From Lentisphaerota bacterium (lineage in GTDB: Bacteria; Verrucomicrobiota; Lentisphaeria; Oligosphaerales; JABHEG01), in contig JABHEG010000374.1 in the NCBI GenBank assembly GCA_018676675.1, positions 62,001-126,000 of the forward strand: a stretch of 64,000 bases of DNA, written 5' to 3'. Below, piece by piece: positions 42,301 through 51,568 of this stretch; within the stretch, counting starts at the first letter, position 1; the number at the start of each line of letters is the position of its first letter. Both the position numbers and the translations under genes were made by a program. Under the pieces are notes generated by a model. That model was not told the origin of the DNA. It saw nothing but the letters and a program-made list of their open reading frames with translations, and made no database searches.

Positions 42301-42540
42301 ACCCTCATCCTTCCCCGGATGCCGACTCCAGAACTCCGGCGTCTCAGTCCCTTCTTCAAATCCACCGTTCCCGATACGTGAGAACAAGGCGGCGACCTCG
42401 GACGACGGGGGGAGCGTCACTTCCGATGCTCCGAGCCCGGCCATGCTGATGGCGATGGCCAACAGGAGACCCCGAATCCGCCACCTGACGTGGGTCAACC
42501 GCCTGGAGGACACCGGCGACTCGTCATTGCGCGTCTGCAT
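39397..42540 (-). CDS. Secreted CBM plus DUF4091 (GH123-like) protein
   Basis: 1047 residues from the ATG at 42540 (the frame is open to 42609; AGG lies eight bases upstream). Signal segment RGLLLAIAISMAGLGASE. Domains in order: a CBM-like jelly-roll (about 35-210; GNGGFEEGTETPEFWSRHPG), a CBM9-like domain (about 215-390; PNVDGTLTDPCWRAAAL, LYLAFDCVKATG), a helical stretch, a beta-sandwich with YVEYVETGPTTRYSQAYVGW-like sequence, then the TIM barrel and DUF4091 end (LEIIRDGIEDYEYLAFLRQL). YIYGIDEPITE corresponds to YIYCFDERPKE of the paralogue and probably carries the catalytic Asp-Glu. DUF4091 is related to GH123, so an N-acetylhexosaminidase activity is possible. Divergent from the operon at 43307. 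Confidence 0.78.
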   Translation of the reverse strand: MQTRNDESPVSSRRLTHVRWRIRGLLLAIAISMAGLGASEVTLPPSSEVAALFSRIGNGGFEEGTETPEFWSRHPGKDEGRNRHSRDTSTAFSGQASGRIDWFDEISGPNKAALQWNRYSLPLTDRGSLLVGGFVRTNGVPGARLGVHFYAEERKHLGFEKTPARTRNDDAWTPFVGELPIPDGTTNMGVALYSKEGGTTWYDDVVVLGVPRARAAVGTPNVDGTLTDPCWRAAALPGSFVQQDGSALAEGGTRSWVCCDSGQLYLAFDCVKATGASRGSGDISEGIVLLLDPGQTFVASYRITVSPDGQYTATRAEDDAWAPKLQVATTRGLKGWSAEIAVPFEALDLSLATGDLWGLNVVRHDASRQEVTTWSLGGVSNPRRFGSVTLETDMGDVLRASAQRAAVELGSSRRALLAEIEKVGVSAEDSPSTFELLGAAKAAADGLRKSGLGKPGTEPDRLALREKAAEAREALALARRTASQSLFPSPAVPQRNGFTLAIVPSLQKVRRDGVVQGGLLADAIRLDAAQDESESVQLVVVPADRALSGVSVSVSPLTNGEDTIEVSPYRVEYVETGPTTRYSQAYVGWWPDVLLPPAPFNVPAGRKQPIWLRVDVPPGAVPGVYRGNVRVEHAGDAVTVPMELRVRPFRLPRPGTLPCAFGLYASVLAEWYFGKKPYSSVMPIETFVRWCEFMGDYRLTPKNIAREYQQRGKGADGSETLDLSALQGTVGRLAPDYFPPNSFCVARLPCPKEVREGTTKQDPRTWVASLERQTAEFARLGLPRQAYIYGIDEPITEAYPFVRSVYELVRQAAPDYPLLQTVNHDPPEALVGCVDIWCPLTSRLDQDAEFYRARRAAGDAVWAYVCCSPKPPYANFLIDQPAIAHRVLFWQAWQHDVSGILYWCICWWRGMPGPTSGKPHFPDAPITIKDLPWTYGDNGVNGDGILIWPGPDMTPYPSVRLEIIRDGIEDYEYLAFLRQLISRAGVEERELEAQSAQRTLARARALLRVPPTISRTFTDYCTNPALIQERRSAIGEAIEELLELLKE

Positions 42541-42949
42541 AACGTTGACCTGCTTTGAGTGTTCCAGTCGTACGCCAATGCGCTTGTTGCTCCAGGCGAC
42601 GTTGTCCACCGGACTTCACCACCCGCTCCGCTGGAGGCACAGAGACACGGCGAGCGGAGAGCGCCGGACTCCGGCTCGCCCGCAGACGGTCGACCCAGAT
42701 TCCGACGTTGGTCTCATTGGGAGCAGAGGCAGAGGGAGAAGAGCTTGCCTCCGTTCTCCTCCGACTCCAGTGGGCTCCCCGAAGGACCGTTCGCCGGATT
42801 CGTTCTGCCCGACCATGGGCAGGGCGAAGCCGGCGAACTCTCTCTTCTTGCCCTCTCCGTGTCTCCGTTACTCCGTGGTGAATCGCCTTCGTCCTTGATC
42901 AGGGGGCAGCCGCAACTGACCGGAGCGGACCTGTATCGTCTGAAGGGGG

Positions 42950-42980
42950 GACCGCTTGCGTTGTGCCCCGCGCGGCTCGG
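42950..42980 (-). repeat. GAGCCGCG-family repeat, inverted copy with insertion
   Basis: GACCGCTTGCGTTGTGCCCC followed by GCGCGGCTCGG is the reverse complement of the unit at 13374-13399 with one substitution and a few inserted bases. Confidence 0.65.
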
Positions 42981-43050
42981 AGGGCCGCTGTCCGGCCAGG
43001 CAACACGGTCCCGCCATCGCCCTAACCTATGTGCCTTGCCTCTCAAACGC

Positions 43051-43174
43051 GAGACGCGTCTCCCCTCGGCTCGTGAGGCGGCTCGACAGAGTCTCTCCCT
43101 CCAGGGATTCTCTGGGCCATCTGTGTCCGATGGAAGGCGAGAGCCCCTCAAGCCATCTTGACGTTCTGAGACGT
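43051..43174. repeat. Palindromic element family 2, copy 2 (one arm degraded)
   Basis: GGCTCGACAGAGTCTCTCCC at 43080 and the loop through 43133 match copy 1 (29496-29570, minus strand). The right arm (43134-43154, AAGGCGAGAGCCCCTCAAGCC) is diverged, so the stem is imperfect here. Confidence 0.75.
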
Positions 43175-43306
43175 CACCCCGCCACACACACAGTCACCTT
43201 GTCTTTGCCTCCCCAAGCCGCTAGTTTTTCTCCAGTGGGCACAACGAACAAGGGACAATCTGCGCCCCCAATGCAGTGATGCCCTGCGAAACGAGGAAGA
43301 CGTCCG

Positions 43307-43828
43307 ATGATACGTTACTTTCTTGCCTTGATTGCCGCCGCCGCATGCCTGCCTCTGATCGCCAGGGCCCAGAAGACGCCTGCGGGAACACCATCCAGTC
43401 GTGACGGCTGGCCCGTAGTCGTCTTGGATAAGCCCTTCCACATCGGTGACCAGACGATGCGGCAGTATCGGCACCCCAAGCCGATGGGACGGGAATTCAA
43501 CGCCGACTTTGAGCTCGACGAGATTCCTTTGGCCATTTACGTGGAGATCAAGGTCTCGTATCTGATGCACCCGAGGAGCAAGAAGTACCGCGGCGGGGCC
43601 TACAAGACCAAGCTCCTGCTCAACGGCGATGAAGTCGCCGTGCTGAATGAAGAACTCCCCCGGCGAGCTCCGAAGGACGGAGCTGCACGCATCGTTGTGC
43701 GTGTGCGGAACAAGCACCTCAAGAAGGGCGCTAATGAACTGACCATTCGCGGTGGGGGATTGGAGAAGAACACGAACGACTTCGAACTCCACACGATTAA
43801 TCTCCACAGCCGCCAACCCCGGCGCTGA
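43307..43828 (+). CDS. Small secreted protein, probable single jelly-roll domain
   Basis: 173 residues. Signal peptide MIRYFLALIAAAACLPLIARA. The mature part is all strand-like (PLAIYVEIKVSYLM, TKLLLNGDEVAVLNEEL, KGANELTIRGGGLEKNTNDF, ELHTINLH), which fits a carbohydrate-binding or galactose-binding-like sandwich in which a LLLNG...N-E-L...N-x-L-x-I pattern resembles the sugar-binding domains of GH2 enzymes. I know no named family. GAGGAAG lies about ten bases before the ATG. It is the first gene of a plus-strand run with the GH50-like enzyme 67 bases downstream, so it may be an accessory binding protein. Confidence 0.65.
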   Translation: MIRYFLALIAAAACLPLIARAQKTPAGTPSSRDGWPVVVLDKPFHIGDQTMRQYRHPKPMGREFNADFELDEIPLAIYVEIKVSYLMHPRSKKYRGGAYKTKLLLNGDEVAVLNEELPRRAPKDGAARIVVRVRNKHLKKGANELTIRGGGLEKNTNDFELHTINLHSRQPRR

Positions 43829-43895
43829 CTGGAACATCCCGCTTGCCTATCACTTTCCCTTCAGAACGATACATCCTCTCGTCAGGAGTCCACGC

Positions 43896-46043
43896 ATGAC
43901 GCTCGCTCTTCCCTCCCTGCCCAAGTCTGTGTTCTCCAGTCTCGCACGACAAGTACATTCCGCGCTCCTGCCTGGACTGATCGTCCTCTTGTCCCTCGCC
44001 CCATTCGGAACCGCAGCCCCCTCGCAGTACGAGCCTGAATCGATCCCACTCGTGGACCTCACCCAACCGGACCTCGCCAGGCTCAACTTCCGGGGGAGTG
44101 TCGGCAATCTGGTTCCCAGTGGAGAGACGACGGCCCTGGAGCTCACGTTCGGCTCCGAGCAGAGCTGGCCCAACATCCAGTTCGTGGCGGGAAAGGCGTT
44201 CACAGTGACCGACTGGTCGGAGATGGATATGCTGGCTGTCACCATCTCCAACCAGGACGAGAATAGCCTCCGCATCGGTCTCCGCGTTGACCCCGTTGCG
44301 GACGAGGCCGGCAAGGTCAAACACCGACAGGGCCTGGCAACACTGAGTCCTGGCGAACAGGCCACCCTCGTCCTGGTATTCAGCGACGGTGTCTTCCCGG
44401 GGATGCGGGGACAGCCCAGACATCTGCTGGGCGATCGGGATGCCCACGTTCTGGCTACCTGGGGAACGGCGACACGAGAGGAAATCTCCTCCTTCCAGCT
44501 GTTCATGAGCAAACAGACCAAACCACGCACGATCCGGATTCACAGCATCGAGCTGCTCAAGCTCGACCCGGGGGCCATACCGCCGTTCGTGGACCGCTTT
44601 GGCCAATATACGGAGGAGGAATGGCCGGGAAAGCTCCATGACACTGCGGAATTCGCCACACGCCTCACGGAGGAGGAAGTCGACCTGGCGACCACTCCGA
44701 AACTTCCCGGCCGCAGCATCTACGGGGGCTGGGCCGATGGTCCGAGGCTTGAAGCCACCGGACGCTTCCGAGTCCAGAAGTACGAGGGCAAGTGGTGGTT
44801 CGTGGATCCGGAAGGTCGCCTGTTCTGGTCCAGCGGAGTCACCGGTCTGGTCCCGGCGTCCGGCGGCCCCACCAAAGGCCGTGACCATCTGTTTGCCTGG
44901 TTACCCGAAGCGGGCGATCCGCTCGCAGCGTTCTACAGACGCGGCAAGAACATCGACTTCTTCCGAATGAACCTGCACCGCAAGTACGGCCCCGGCTTTG
45001 AAGCCGCCTTTGCGGACATCGCAACGCGGCGGATGGTCTCCTGGGGCTTCAACACGATCGGGAACTGGAGCCACAAGACCACCTGGCAGCTCAAACGTGT
45101 CCCTTACACCATCCCCATCCACTACCGCTGCCCAGGCTTCAAGCTGACCTGGAACCCGCGCAAGCCCAAGTACTTCGCTGACGTCTTCAGTCCGGTCTTT
45201 GCGGAGACAATCGGCAAAAGCCTGGAGGGCCTCGCGGAGTTCCGGGACGACCCCTGGCTGCTCGGAGTCTTCATCGACAACGAACTGACCTGGAATTGGG
45301 CCCTGGCCACCGGGATACTTGAGGCGAACGGTGAGACCGAAACCCAGAAGCGGGCAGTGGCATTCCTGCGCGAAAAACACGGCACGGTTGACAAACTCAA
45401 CGAGGCCTGGGGAACAACCGTTACCGACTGGGACACCGCCCGGAAAGGGATCAAGCTCAGCCCAGCCCAGAAGAAAAAGGCGGGGGCGGATCTCACGGCC
45501 GTCTGCGGCCTCGTGGCGGAACAGTACTTCAGAGTCTGCCGTGAACAGATGAACGAGCACATGCCCGGATGCCTTTACCTCGGTTCTCGCTTCAGCAGCT
45601 TTCTGGGTCCGGTGGTCGCCGCCGCCGGCAAGCGATGCGATGCGGTCTGCTTCAACATCTACAAGGATCTGCCGGACCAGAAGAACGCCGATGAACTCGC
45701 TGAGGAACTCGATTTCCCCATGATCATCGGGGAGTACCACTTCGGAGCCCTTGACCGCGGCATGCTCCACACCGGACTGCGCCCGGCCAAAGACCAGCAG
45801 GACAGAGCCGCGAAGTTCGCAGCATACCTGGAAACCGCGTCACAGGCTCCCTGGTGCGTTGGCGCCCACTGGTTCCAGTTCCGCGATCAAGCCCTGACCG
45901 GACGCGGCGACGGCGAGAACTACAACATAGGCTTCGTCACCATCACCGACACCCCCTACCCCGAGATGCGCGCAGCCGCCCGCCGGGTGAACGCGCCTCT
46001 CTACCAGCGACGTCTCACAGGACGCCCAGGGAAAGAAGACTGA
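43896..46043 (+). CDS. Secreted GH50 beta-agarase-like glycoside hydrolase
   Basis: 715 residues from the ATG at 43896 with CAGGAG seven bases upstream; the open frame to 43752 overlaps the previous gene in another frame. Signal peptide HSALLPGLIVLLSLAPFGTAA. An N-terminal sandwich (about 30-220) is followed by a linker region with FVDRFGQYTEEEWPGKLHD, a hallmark of GH50, and the TIM barrel. Two catalytic-looking glutamates are in GH50 contexts: Glu463 in FIDNELTWNW (acid/base) and Glu613 in IIGEYHFGALDRGMLHTGL (nucleophile). Known GH50 members are exo- or endo-beta-agarases that cleave beta-1,4 links of agarose; many GH50-like sequences from PVC bacteria are untested and may act on other galactans. 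Confidence 0.85.
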   Translation: MTLALPSLPKSVFSSLARQVHSALLPGLIVLLSLAPFGTAAPSQYEPESIPLVDLTQPDLARLNFRGSVGNLVPSGETTALELTFGSEQSWPNIQFVAGKAFTVTDWSEMDMLAVTISNQDENSLRIGLRVDPVADEAGKVKHRQGLATLSPGEQATLVLVFSDGVFPGMRGQPRHLLGDRDAHVLATWGTATREEISSFQLFMSKQTKPRTIRIHSIELLKLDPGAIPPFVDRFGQYTEEEWPGKLHDTAEFATRLTEEEVDLATTPKLPGRSIYGGWADGPRLEATGRFRVQKYEGKWWFVDPEGRLFWSSGVTGLVPASGGPTKGRDHLFAWLPEAGDPLAAFYRRGKNIDFFRMNLHRKYGPGFEAAFADIATRRMVSWGFNTIGNWSHKTTWQLKRVPYTIPIHYRCPGFKLTWNPRKPKYFADVFSPVFAETIGKSLEGLAEFRDDPWLLGVFIDNELTWNWALATGILEANGETETQKRAVAFLREKHGTVDKLNEAWGTTVTDWDTARKGIKLSPAQKKKAGADLTAVCGLVAEQYFRVCREQMNEHMPGCLYLGSRFSSFLGPVVAAAGKRCDAVCFNIYKDLPDQKNADELAEELDFPMIIGEYHFGALDRGMLHTGLRPAKDQQDRAAKFAAYLETASQAPWCVGAHWFQFRDQALTGRGDGENYNIGFVTITDTPYPEMRAAARRVNAPLYQRRLTGRPGKED

Positions 46044-46081
46044 CTCTTCCCAAGCAACAAAACACACAGAGGTGACGATCC

Positions 46082-49000
46082 ATGTTTCGTCCTGTATGCA
46101 TAGTCGTGGTTGCTTGCCTGATCCATTCTGCCCGGACGGCGGAGCCTGAATTGGGCGCAATGCGGCCCGCTCGATCGCGGCCGACCATCGACGGCGCCAT
46201 TGACCTTGGGGAATGGCGCGACGCAGTCGGTTTTGCGGGGGCTGGGTTTGGCAGCGCAATCGATCCGCGGACGGTCAACGCGCTCGTAGCGATTGACCAG
46301 GAAGCCGTCTATGTCGCCATGCGCAGCGAGTTGCCCCCGGGAGAGAAACTCACGACCGACGTCAAACGACGAGGCGGAAACGTCATCCGCGACGATTGCA
46401 TCGAGATCTGGATCGCTCCCCCCAGAGAGGGGCGTCCCGACGGCCCACGCGGGAACGGTCACTTCCAAGTCCTGATCAACGCCGACGGGGTGATGGATGA
46501 CAAGCACCACGAGCCCGGATATGGGCTGACCACGCGCGATTGGGGCGTGGACATGTCCTTTGCCGGCCGCTTCCACAATGGCATGTGGGAGGTAGAGATG
46601 GCCTTCCCGCTGCGTGAACTCGGCGTGAAGGAGCTGGTGACCCCCAGCGTCTGGCGCATGCATGTGGTACGCAACTTCAAGAATCCATGGCACCAGGCGA
46701 ATGTGGCCAACGGCAGTTCGTTCTCGGACAAGGCGGGGATGCTCGAACTGCACGTCACCGAAGATGCCCCCACGATACAGGTCCTGACGCTTGGGGCCCT
46801 CCACCAAGGCAAACCCGGTATCCAGGTGCGCACGGTGTATGGCGATCGCCCCGTCACGCTCTCCTGCCAAATCCTGGCCGGCGACACGGCGACCGCCGAT
46901 GAATCCCGGATTCTCACCAGCGAACTGACCCTGACCCGCATTGACTCCCTGTTCCAGCCCGCCGAGAAGAACGTCATCCACCTGTCAGTGAGCGATCCGG
47001 CCGGCCGTGTCTGGTACCGACGCCACAGCACATTCACTCCCGAGCCGGAACACCGCTGGACTCACCTCGCCGCCTTCGAGACCTTCAGCGTCTCATTTGA
47101 CGATGACCGCCTTACCGCCCGGCAAGCGCGTGGGGCTACCGAACCACTCAAGATCACCGGTCAACCGGAGTTCGTTCCCGGGGTCAGCGGTAACGCACTG
47201 CTGGTCAATGAAGGCGCCCAGTTCACCTGGGACAACGCCGAAAACCTGCCGGTGCCCTGCGGCGTCAGTTTCTGGGTACAACCACGTCGAAAGCGCCGGA
47301 AAGGCAAGGCGCCCCACCCCGTTGAGCGCACGGCTTTTTTCCAGACCCGCCACCACACACATGGCTCGATGGGCGTCCAGGACAGCGTGTACGGCCGCCT
47401 TCAGCTCTGGTTCCATTTCTTCCCTGATCTCACCAAACAGCGCAACGTTCTCGCGCCGTTCCCCTGGGAGAAGAACCGCTGGTACCACATCGCGTTCAAT
47501 ATCAGCGACAGTGGCGCCGACCTTTTCCTCGACGGACTGCGCATTGGTGGCACGACCTTCGACCGCCCGCTCAGAGCCGAAGAACTGCGTCCCTTCATCG
47601 TCGGAGGAGTCGGTCACGCAAACGGCTATGCGATCGACGAACTGAAAATCTACTCGCGGCCGTTCTCCAAAGGGGAAGTGGCAAAACTGAGTACGGGAGA
47701 CCAACCTTTCGAGGGACAGATCGCGTTCTTTCCATCCCTTCCGGCCCTCCTGCTCGACACCATTGTCAACGGCGAAGGACTGGCGGAATGCCCCATGCGT
47801 CTGAAGCTCAGCGACGCCGGCGAAACGACACTACTCATGGACGCGGCAGTGGCCGTGAGTGACTTCAACCGTATCGACGACGGCATGCTTCAGACGTCAC
47901 GAACATACGACCTGCCGAAACTGGCTGAGGGGCAGTACAAAGCGTGGTTGGAGTATGTGCCGGCGGGAAGCACCGTCGTCAGGCGCGCCCTGCAGCGTGG
48001 CATCGTGGTTGAACACTATCCATGGGAGGGGAACCAGTTGGGGCTCAGCGACGCGATCGTCGCACCGTTTACCCCCTTGGAGGTCAAAGACAACACAGTG
48101 AACTGCATCCTGCGCGAGCACAAGCTGGGTGAACTGGGCCTGTGGGAACAGGTCCACAGTCTGGAGAAGCCGCTTCTGGCCAGGCCGGTCAGCCTGGAAG
48201 CGCGCGCCGACGGCAAGCCCATGGCGTGGGAACACGGACCCATCAGGTTCCTCGAGGTCAAACCCCACCGGGTGACGTTTGCGGCGCGCAGTACCTGCGC
48301 CGCCGCGGTTGTGCAAGCCAAAGGCGTCTGGGACTATGACGGGCTCATGGAACTCACGCTCCGCCTCGAACCGCGTGGCAAGGCATCGCTCGACCGGCTG
48401 TATGTCGACATCCCCGTGCGTCCGGAAATCGCCACGCTCTTCCATGCCGTCGGCGAGGGAATCCGCTCCAACCCCGCCGGTGCGGTGCCCGATGGCGAAG
48501 GCGTTGTGTGGCACAGTCGTCTACTCCCGCAACCGACCATCGACAACTTCCTGGCCTATCTCTGGGTTGGCGGCGAAGAGCGTGGAATTTGCTACGCCGC
48601 CGACTGGGATCGGGGCTGGACGCACTGCGAGGAACGTGATGCCGTTGAACTCATCCGTGAATCCGACGCCGTAACCATCCGCCTGAACCTGATCAATGGC
48701 CCGCTCGTACTCGATGGAACGCGCGAAATAGACTTCGCCCTAATGGCCTCACCAGCCAAGCCGATGCCTCCCGATTGGCGTGAATGGACGCTGCGTGGGC
48801 CACACCCCGGAGACAGCATCTTCAACATCCTCTGGGGTTGGTCCTGGGGCAATCACTATGGGTGGGCCGGACGCTATCCGGTCAATCAGAGCTTCGACTT
48901 GATCGATGCCATCATGAAGACACGCGAAACAGGTGAGATCGACGGCGCCGCGATCAAGAGTTGGGTCGGTTACGCCTGCACCTTCGAGAAGGAACGAGGC

Positions 49001-50062
49001 AAGACGATTGACAGGAAGAGGCTCGAAAGCCATGTCCGTTTCTCGTTCAACGTGGCACGAGGCATGCATCGGCACGATGACATCAGCAAGCTGGTCTACT
49101 ACACCAATGCCTACGACCCCATCGGCGGGTTACCCGAGTTCCCGGTCTACGGTGATGAATGGGGATTCAGGGATGGCCGCCATCACGTCAACCAGTCGTT
49201 CCGCGACTACTCGATATACTGGATTGACCAAATGCAGCAGCGTGGTTTCCGGGGCATATACGTCGACAACACGTTCCTGGTTGCCAAGCACTCCTGGCCG
49301 GTCGGCGATGCCTACCTGGACAAACGCGGACAAATCCATCCCGGGCTTGGGTTGCTCTCGCGCGACCGCGCTTTCATCCGGCGCATCGCAGTCATGATGC
49401 ACGAACGTGGGCGTGAACCGTTCGCCTTCGTGCACATGACCAACGCAGCAACGCTGCCCATGCTGTCCTTTGCCCAGGTCCAGCTTGCCTGGGAGTTCAA
49501 ATATGGTGCCAATGACTACCAGGAACGCTTCACACCCGACTACATGCGTACGGTGAACACGGGCCGACAGTTCGGTGCCATCCCCATCCTGCTCGGAGGC
49601 ACGCAGGTCAAGAACGATCCGCCTGAACACCACCGCGTCTCACGCACAGGCTTTGCCATGGCACTGCCTCACGAGACCTTCTTCTACAGCCGGGTCGACT
49701 ACAAGCTTGCGCTCGCAGTCAAGGCCATCCTCAAAGACTTCCGCACGGGTGCTTACGATGCCTTCCCGTACTGGAAGAACACATCTGTAGTGAAGACGAT
49801 CCCGGGTGACCTCCTGATCACCGTTTACCGCAAAGCTGATCGACTGCTGCTGGTTGTCGGCAACCAGGGAGATGAGGGTATGTTCCCCATCACCCTCCAG
49901 GCAGGTGCGATCAGCGGCACGTCGTGGTCAGCGGTCAACCGCGAGACAGCCACGGCTGTCCCCGTCAATCAACAAGGGGTGATACAGCTCGAACTGGCAC
50001 GGCACGACTTCGCGCTGATTGAGGTGATGGACGCCGAATCCGGAAACAAGGGCATGCAATAG
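46082..50062 (+). CDS. Secreted CBM9/LamG/DUF6067 protein
   Basis: 1326 residues, 38 bases after the GH50-like gene. Signal peptide MFRPVCIVVVACLIHSARTA. Residues about 30-230 are CBM9-like (RPTIDGAIDLGEWRDAVGF, DDCIEIWIAPP, EVEMAFPLREL). About 380-550 is LamG (VSFWVQPRRK, WYHIAFNISDSGADLFLDGL, YAIDELKIYSRPF). From about 620 to 1290 it is DUF6067, a GH-like domain that ends with a TIM barrel (SYGACTF-like GYACTFEKERG, YWIDQMQQRGFRGIYVDNTF, HMTNAATLPMLSFAQVQLAW); FALMASPAKPMPPDWREW is a DUF6067 signature. No activity is proven for DUF6067. IYVDNTF is a candidate active-site strand. Operon position suggests it acts on the same galactan-like substrate as the GH50 enzyme. Confidence 0.78.
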   Translation: MFRPVCIVVVACLIHSARTAEPELGAMRPARSRPTIDGAIDLGEWRDAVGFAGAGFGSAIDPRTVNALVAIDQEAVYVAMRSELPPGEKLTTDVKRRGGNVIRDDCIEIWIAPPREGRPDGPRGNGHFQVLINADGVMDDKHHEPGYGLTTRDWGVDMSFAGRFHNGMWEVEMAFPLRELGVKELVTPSVWRMHVVRNFKNPWHQANVANGSSFSDKAGMLELHVTEDAPTIQVLTLGALHQGKPGIQVRTVYGDRPVTLSCQILAGDTATADESRILTSELTLTRIDSLFQPAEKNVIHLSVSDPAGRVWYRRHSTFTPEPEHRWTHLAAFETFSVSFDDDRLTARQARGATEPLKITGQPEFVPGVSGNALLVNEGAQFTWDNAENLPVPCGVSFWVQPRRKRRKGKAPHPVERTAFFQTRHHTHGSMGVQDSVYGRLQLWFHFFPDLTKQRNVLAPFPWEKNRWYHIAFNISDSGADLFLDGLRIGGTTFDRPLRAEELRPFIVGGVGHANGYAIDELKIYSRPFSKGEVAKLSTGDQPFEGQIAFFPSLPALLLDTIVNGEGLAECPMRLKLSDAGETTLLMDAAVAVSDFNRIDDGMLQTSRTYDLPKLAEGQYKAWLEYVPAGSTVVRRALQRGIVVEHYPWEGNQLGLSDAIVAPFTPLEVKDNTVNCILREHKLGELGLWEQVHSLEKPLLARPVSLEARADGKPMAWEHGPIRFLEVKPHRVTFAARSTCAAAVVQAKGVWDYDGLMELTLRLEPRGKASLDRLYVDIPVRPEIATLFHAVGEGIRSNPAGAVPDGEGVVWHSRLLPQPTIDNFLAYLWVGGEERGICYAADWDRGWTHCEERDAVELIRESDAVTIRLNLINGPLVLDGTREIDFALMASPAKPMPPDWREWTLRGPHPGDSIFNILWGWSWGNHYGWAGRYPVNQSFDLIDAIMKTRETGEIDGAAIKSWVGYACTFEKERGKTIDRKRLESHVRFSFNVARGMHRHDDISKLVYYTNAYDPIGGLPEFPVYGDEWGFRDGRHHVNQSFRDYSIYWIDQMQQRGFRGIYVDNTFLVAKHSWPVGDAYLDKRGQIHPGLGLLSRDRAFIRRIAVMMHERGREPFAFVHMTNAATLPMLSFAQVQLAWEFKYGANDYQERFTPDYMRTVNTGRQFGAIPILLGGTQVKNDPPEHHRVSRTGFAMALPHETFFYSRVDYKLALAVKAILKDFRTGAYDAFPYWKNTSVVKTIPGDLLITVYRKADRLLLVVGNQGDEGMFPITLQAGAISGTSWSAVNRETATAVPVNQQGVIQLELARHDFALIEVMDAESGNKGMQ

Positions 50063-50146
50063 ATGGGCGTGTCGCAGACCATGCCCGCCGCCAGAGGCCA
50101 TCGCCATGCTTGATCTACGGCTCTGCACGCAATCAGGAGACCTGAC

Positions 50147-51568
50147 ATGACGCAAAAGTACACTTCTCGCCCTAAAAGCAGAGCTCTACTGCTGCTCTCC
50201 TGCCTCGCCTGCAACGTCCTTGCCGATGACGTCGCGCTGCGGGGCTACTGGCCGCTGCGTGAGGGAACAGGCAAACGCGCAATCGACCAAAGTGCCAACC
50301 AGCGACACGGCACAGTCGCGGGTAAGGCCCAGTGGGTGGGAGGGGATGTTGACATCGCGCTCTACTTCGATGGTGGCGAAAGCCGCGTCGAGATCCCACA
50401 CGATCCCGAACTGAATCTGACTGAAGCCCTGACCATGGAAGCCTGGGTGGCCTTGGCCGCCAAGGGCCGGACTGCCCCTATCGTAGGCAAAGGCGGGCAG
50501 GCCTACGCCAGCAAGCATTTCCAGCTCTTCCTGGGCAACCACGGCTCTCTCTGGCAAATGTCCGTGTCAGACGGCAAACAAGCGCTCTCCGTGTCGGCCG
50601 GCACTGCCGAACTGGACAAGTGGGTACACCTGGCCGGGACGTGGCAGCGGAGTACCTCCACGCTCAGCATCTACAAGAACGGAATCAAGGTGGGCCAACG
50701 CAAGGGCACGGTGGGTGACTTCACAACCGGCGATCCGCTCCGGATCGGTGGGCAGACAAACGGCATCAACGGAGTGATCGGCGATGTTCGACTCCATGCC
50801 CGCGCCCTCCTGCCGGAAGAGGTGAAGGCGTCCTTTGACAACGGCTCTGAGCGTGTGCGGGGTAACCCGGTGGATCTCTTTGCGGAAAGCAGCAAGGGCA
50901 ACCTGAGAGTCAAGACGATCGGGAAGATTGCGTGTCCGGGATCCTACCCCGGACACATCCAGGGTCTGGACATTGATGACGACCACGTCTACTGGTCGTT
51001 CACCACCACATTGGTCAAGACCGACCGCCAGGGAGCGGTCCTCAAGACGGTGAGCGTACCGTACCACCACGGCGGCATCACGGTGAACGATGGGGAACTC
51101 TTTGCTGCGTGCCTGCCCAAACAAGAGATCAAAGTCTACAGCACAGAAGACCTGTCGTTTCTGCGTAAGTATGACGTCCCGGATGTGCGCGGCTTCCCCG
51201 GAGGAATGGACTACCACGACGGGCACTTCTACATCGCTGAGGGAACGCGCAACAGTACCTTCCCGCACGTCTACAAGTACGACAAGGACTTCCAACATCT
51301 GAAGACCTACACCATTCCCCTGCATCTGCACATCGGCATCCAGACGATCGGTCGATTCAATGGCACGTGGTGGCTCGGGGCCTACGATTCAGCCCACCCC
51401 ACAGTGATGCTGGATGACGACTTCCACGTGTTGGCTACCCGCCATGATCTGCCGACGGCCTATGGCGTCAAGGACTGGGCCCCCGACACCATGGTGACAG
51501 GAGTAAGTCTGTCCAAGGATAAGACCTACCAAGGAAAGGCACTCCTGCGGCAGATCGTTCGGGAATAG
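50147..51568 (+). CDS. Secreted LamG plus beta-propeller protein
   Basis: 473 residues, ATG at 50147 with CAGGAG upstream, 84 bases after the DUF6067 gene. Signal peptide SRALLLLSCLACNVLA, with a Cys that might be lipidated. LamG occupies residues about 30-235 (LRGYWPLREGTGKRAIDQS, LTMEAWVALAAKG, KWVHLAGTWQRSTSTLSIYK, GVIGDVRLHARALLPEEVKA). The rest (about 255-470) is a propeller (HIQGLDIDDDHVYWSFTTTL, GGITVNDGELFAACLPKQE, GGMDYHDGHFYIAEGTRN). No catalytic residues recognised, so a binding or capture role is likely. Last gene of the operon. Confidence 0.72.
   Translation: MTQKYTSRPKSRALLLLSCLACNVLADDVALRGYWPLREGTGKRAIDQSANQRHGTVAGKAQWVGGDVDIALYFDGGESRVEIPHDPELNLTEALTMEAWVALAAKGRTAPIVGKGGQAYASKHFQLFLGNHGSLWQMSVSDGKQALSVSAGTAELDKWVHLAGTWQRSTSTLSIYKNGIKVGQRKGTVGDFTTGDPLRIGGQTNGINGVIGDVRLHARALLPEEVKASFDNGSERVRGNPVDLFAESSKGNLRVKTIGKIACPGSYPGHIQGLDIDDDHVYWSFTTTLVKTDRQGAVLKTVSVPYHHGGITVNDGELFAACLPKQEIKVYSTEDLSFLRKYDVPDVRGFPGGMDYHDGHFYIAEGTRNSTFPHVYKYDKDFQHLKTYTIPLHLHIGIQTIGRFNGTWWLGAYDSAHPTVMLDDDFHVLATRHDLPTAYGVKDWAPDTMVTGVSLSKDKTYQGKALLRQIVRE

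Larger units (their letters stand above)
42541..43306. other. 766-base gene-free, repeat-filled divergent region
   Basis: No open frame here has protein-like composition or a start with a ribosome binding site. It holds an imperfect inverted pair of ACAGAGACACGG-type arms (42633-42659 and 42852-42877), an inverted GAGCCGCG-family copy at 42950-42980 and a copy of palindromic family 2 at 43051-43174. The promoters of both flanking genes should lie here but no clear -35/-10 pair is evident. Confidence 0.7.

Noticed and set aside
42559..43161. 200-codon plus-strand frame in the 42.5-43.3-kb gap
   Set aside because: It runs straight through three different repeat elements and has no domain or start signal.
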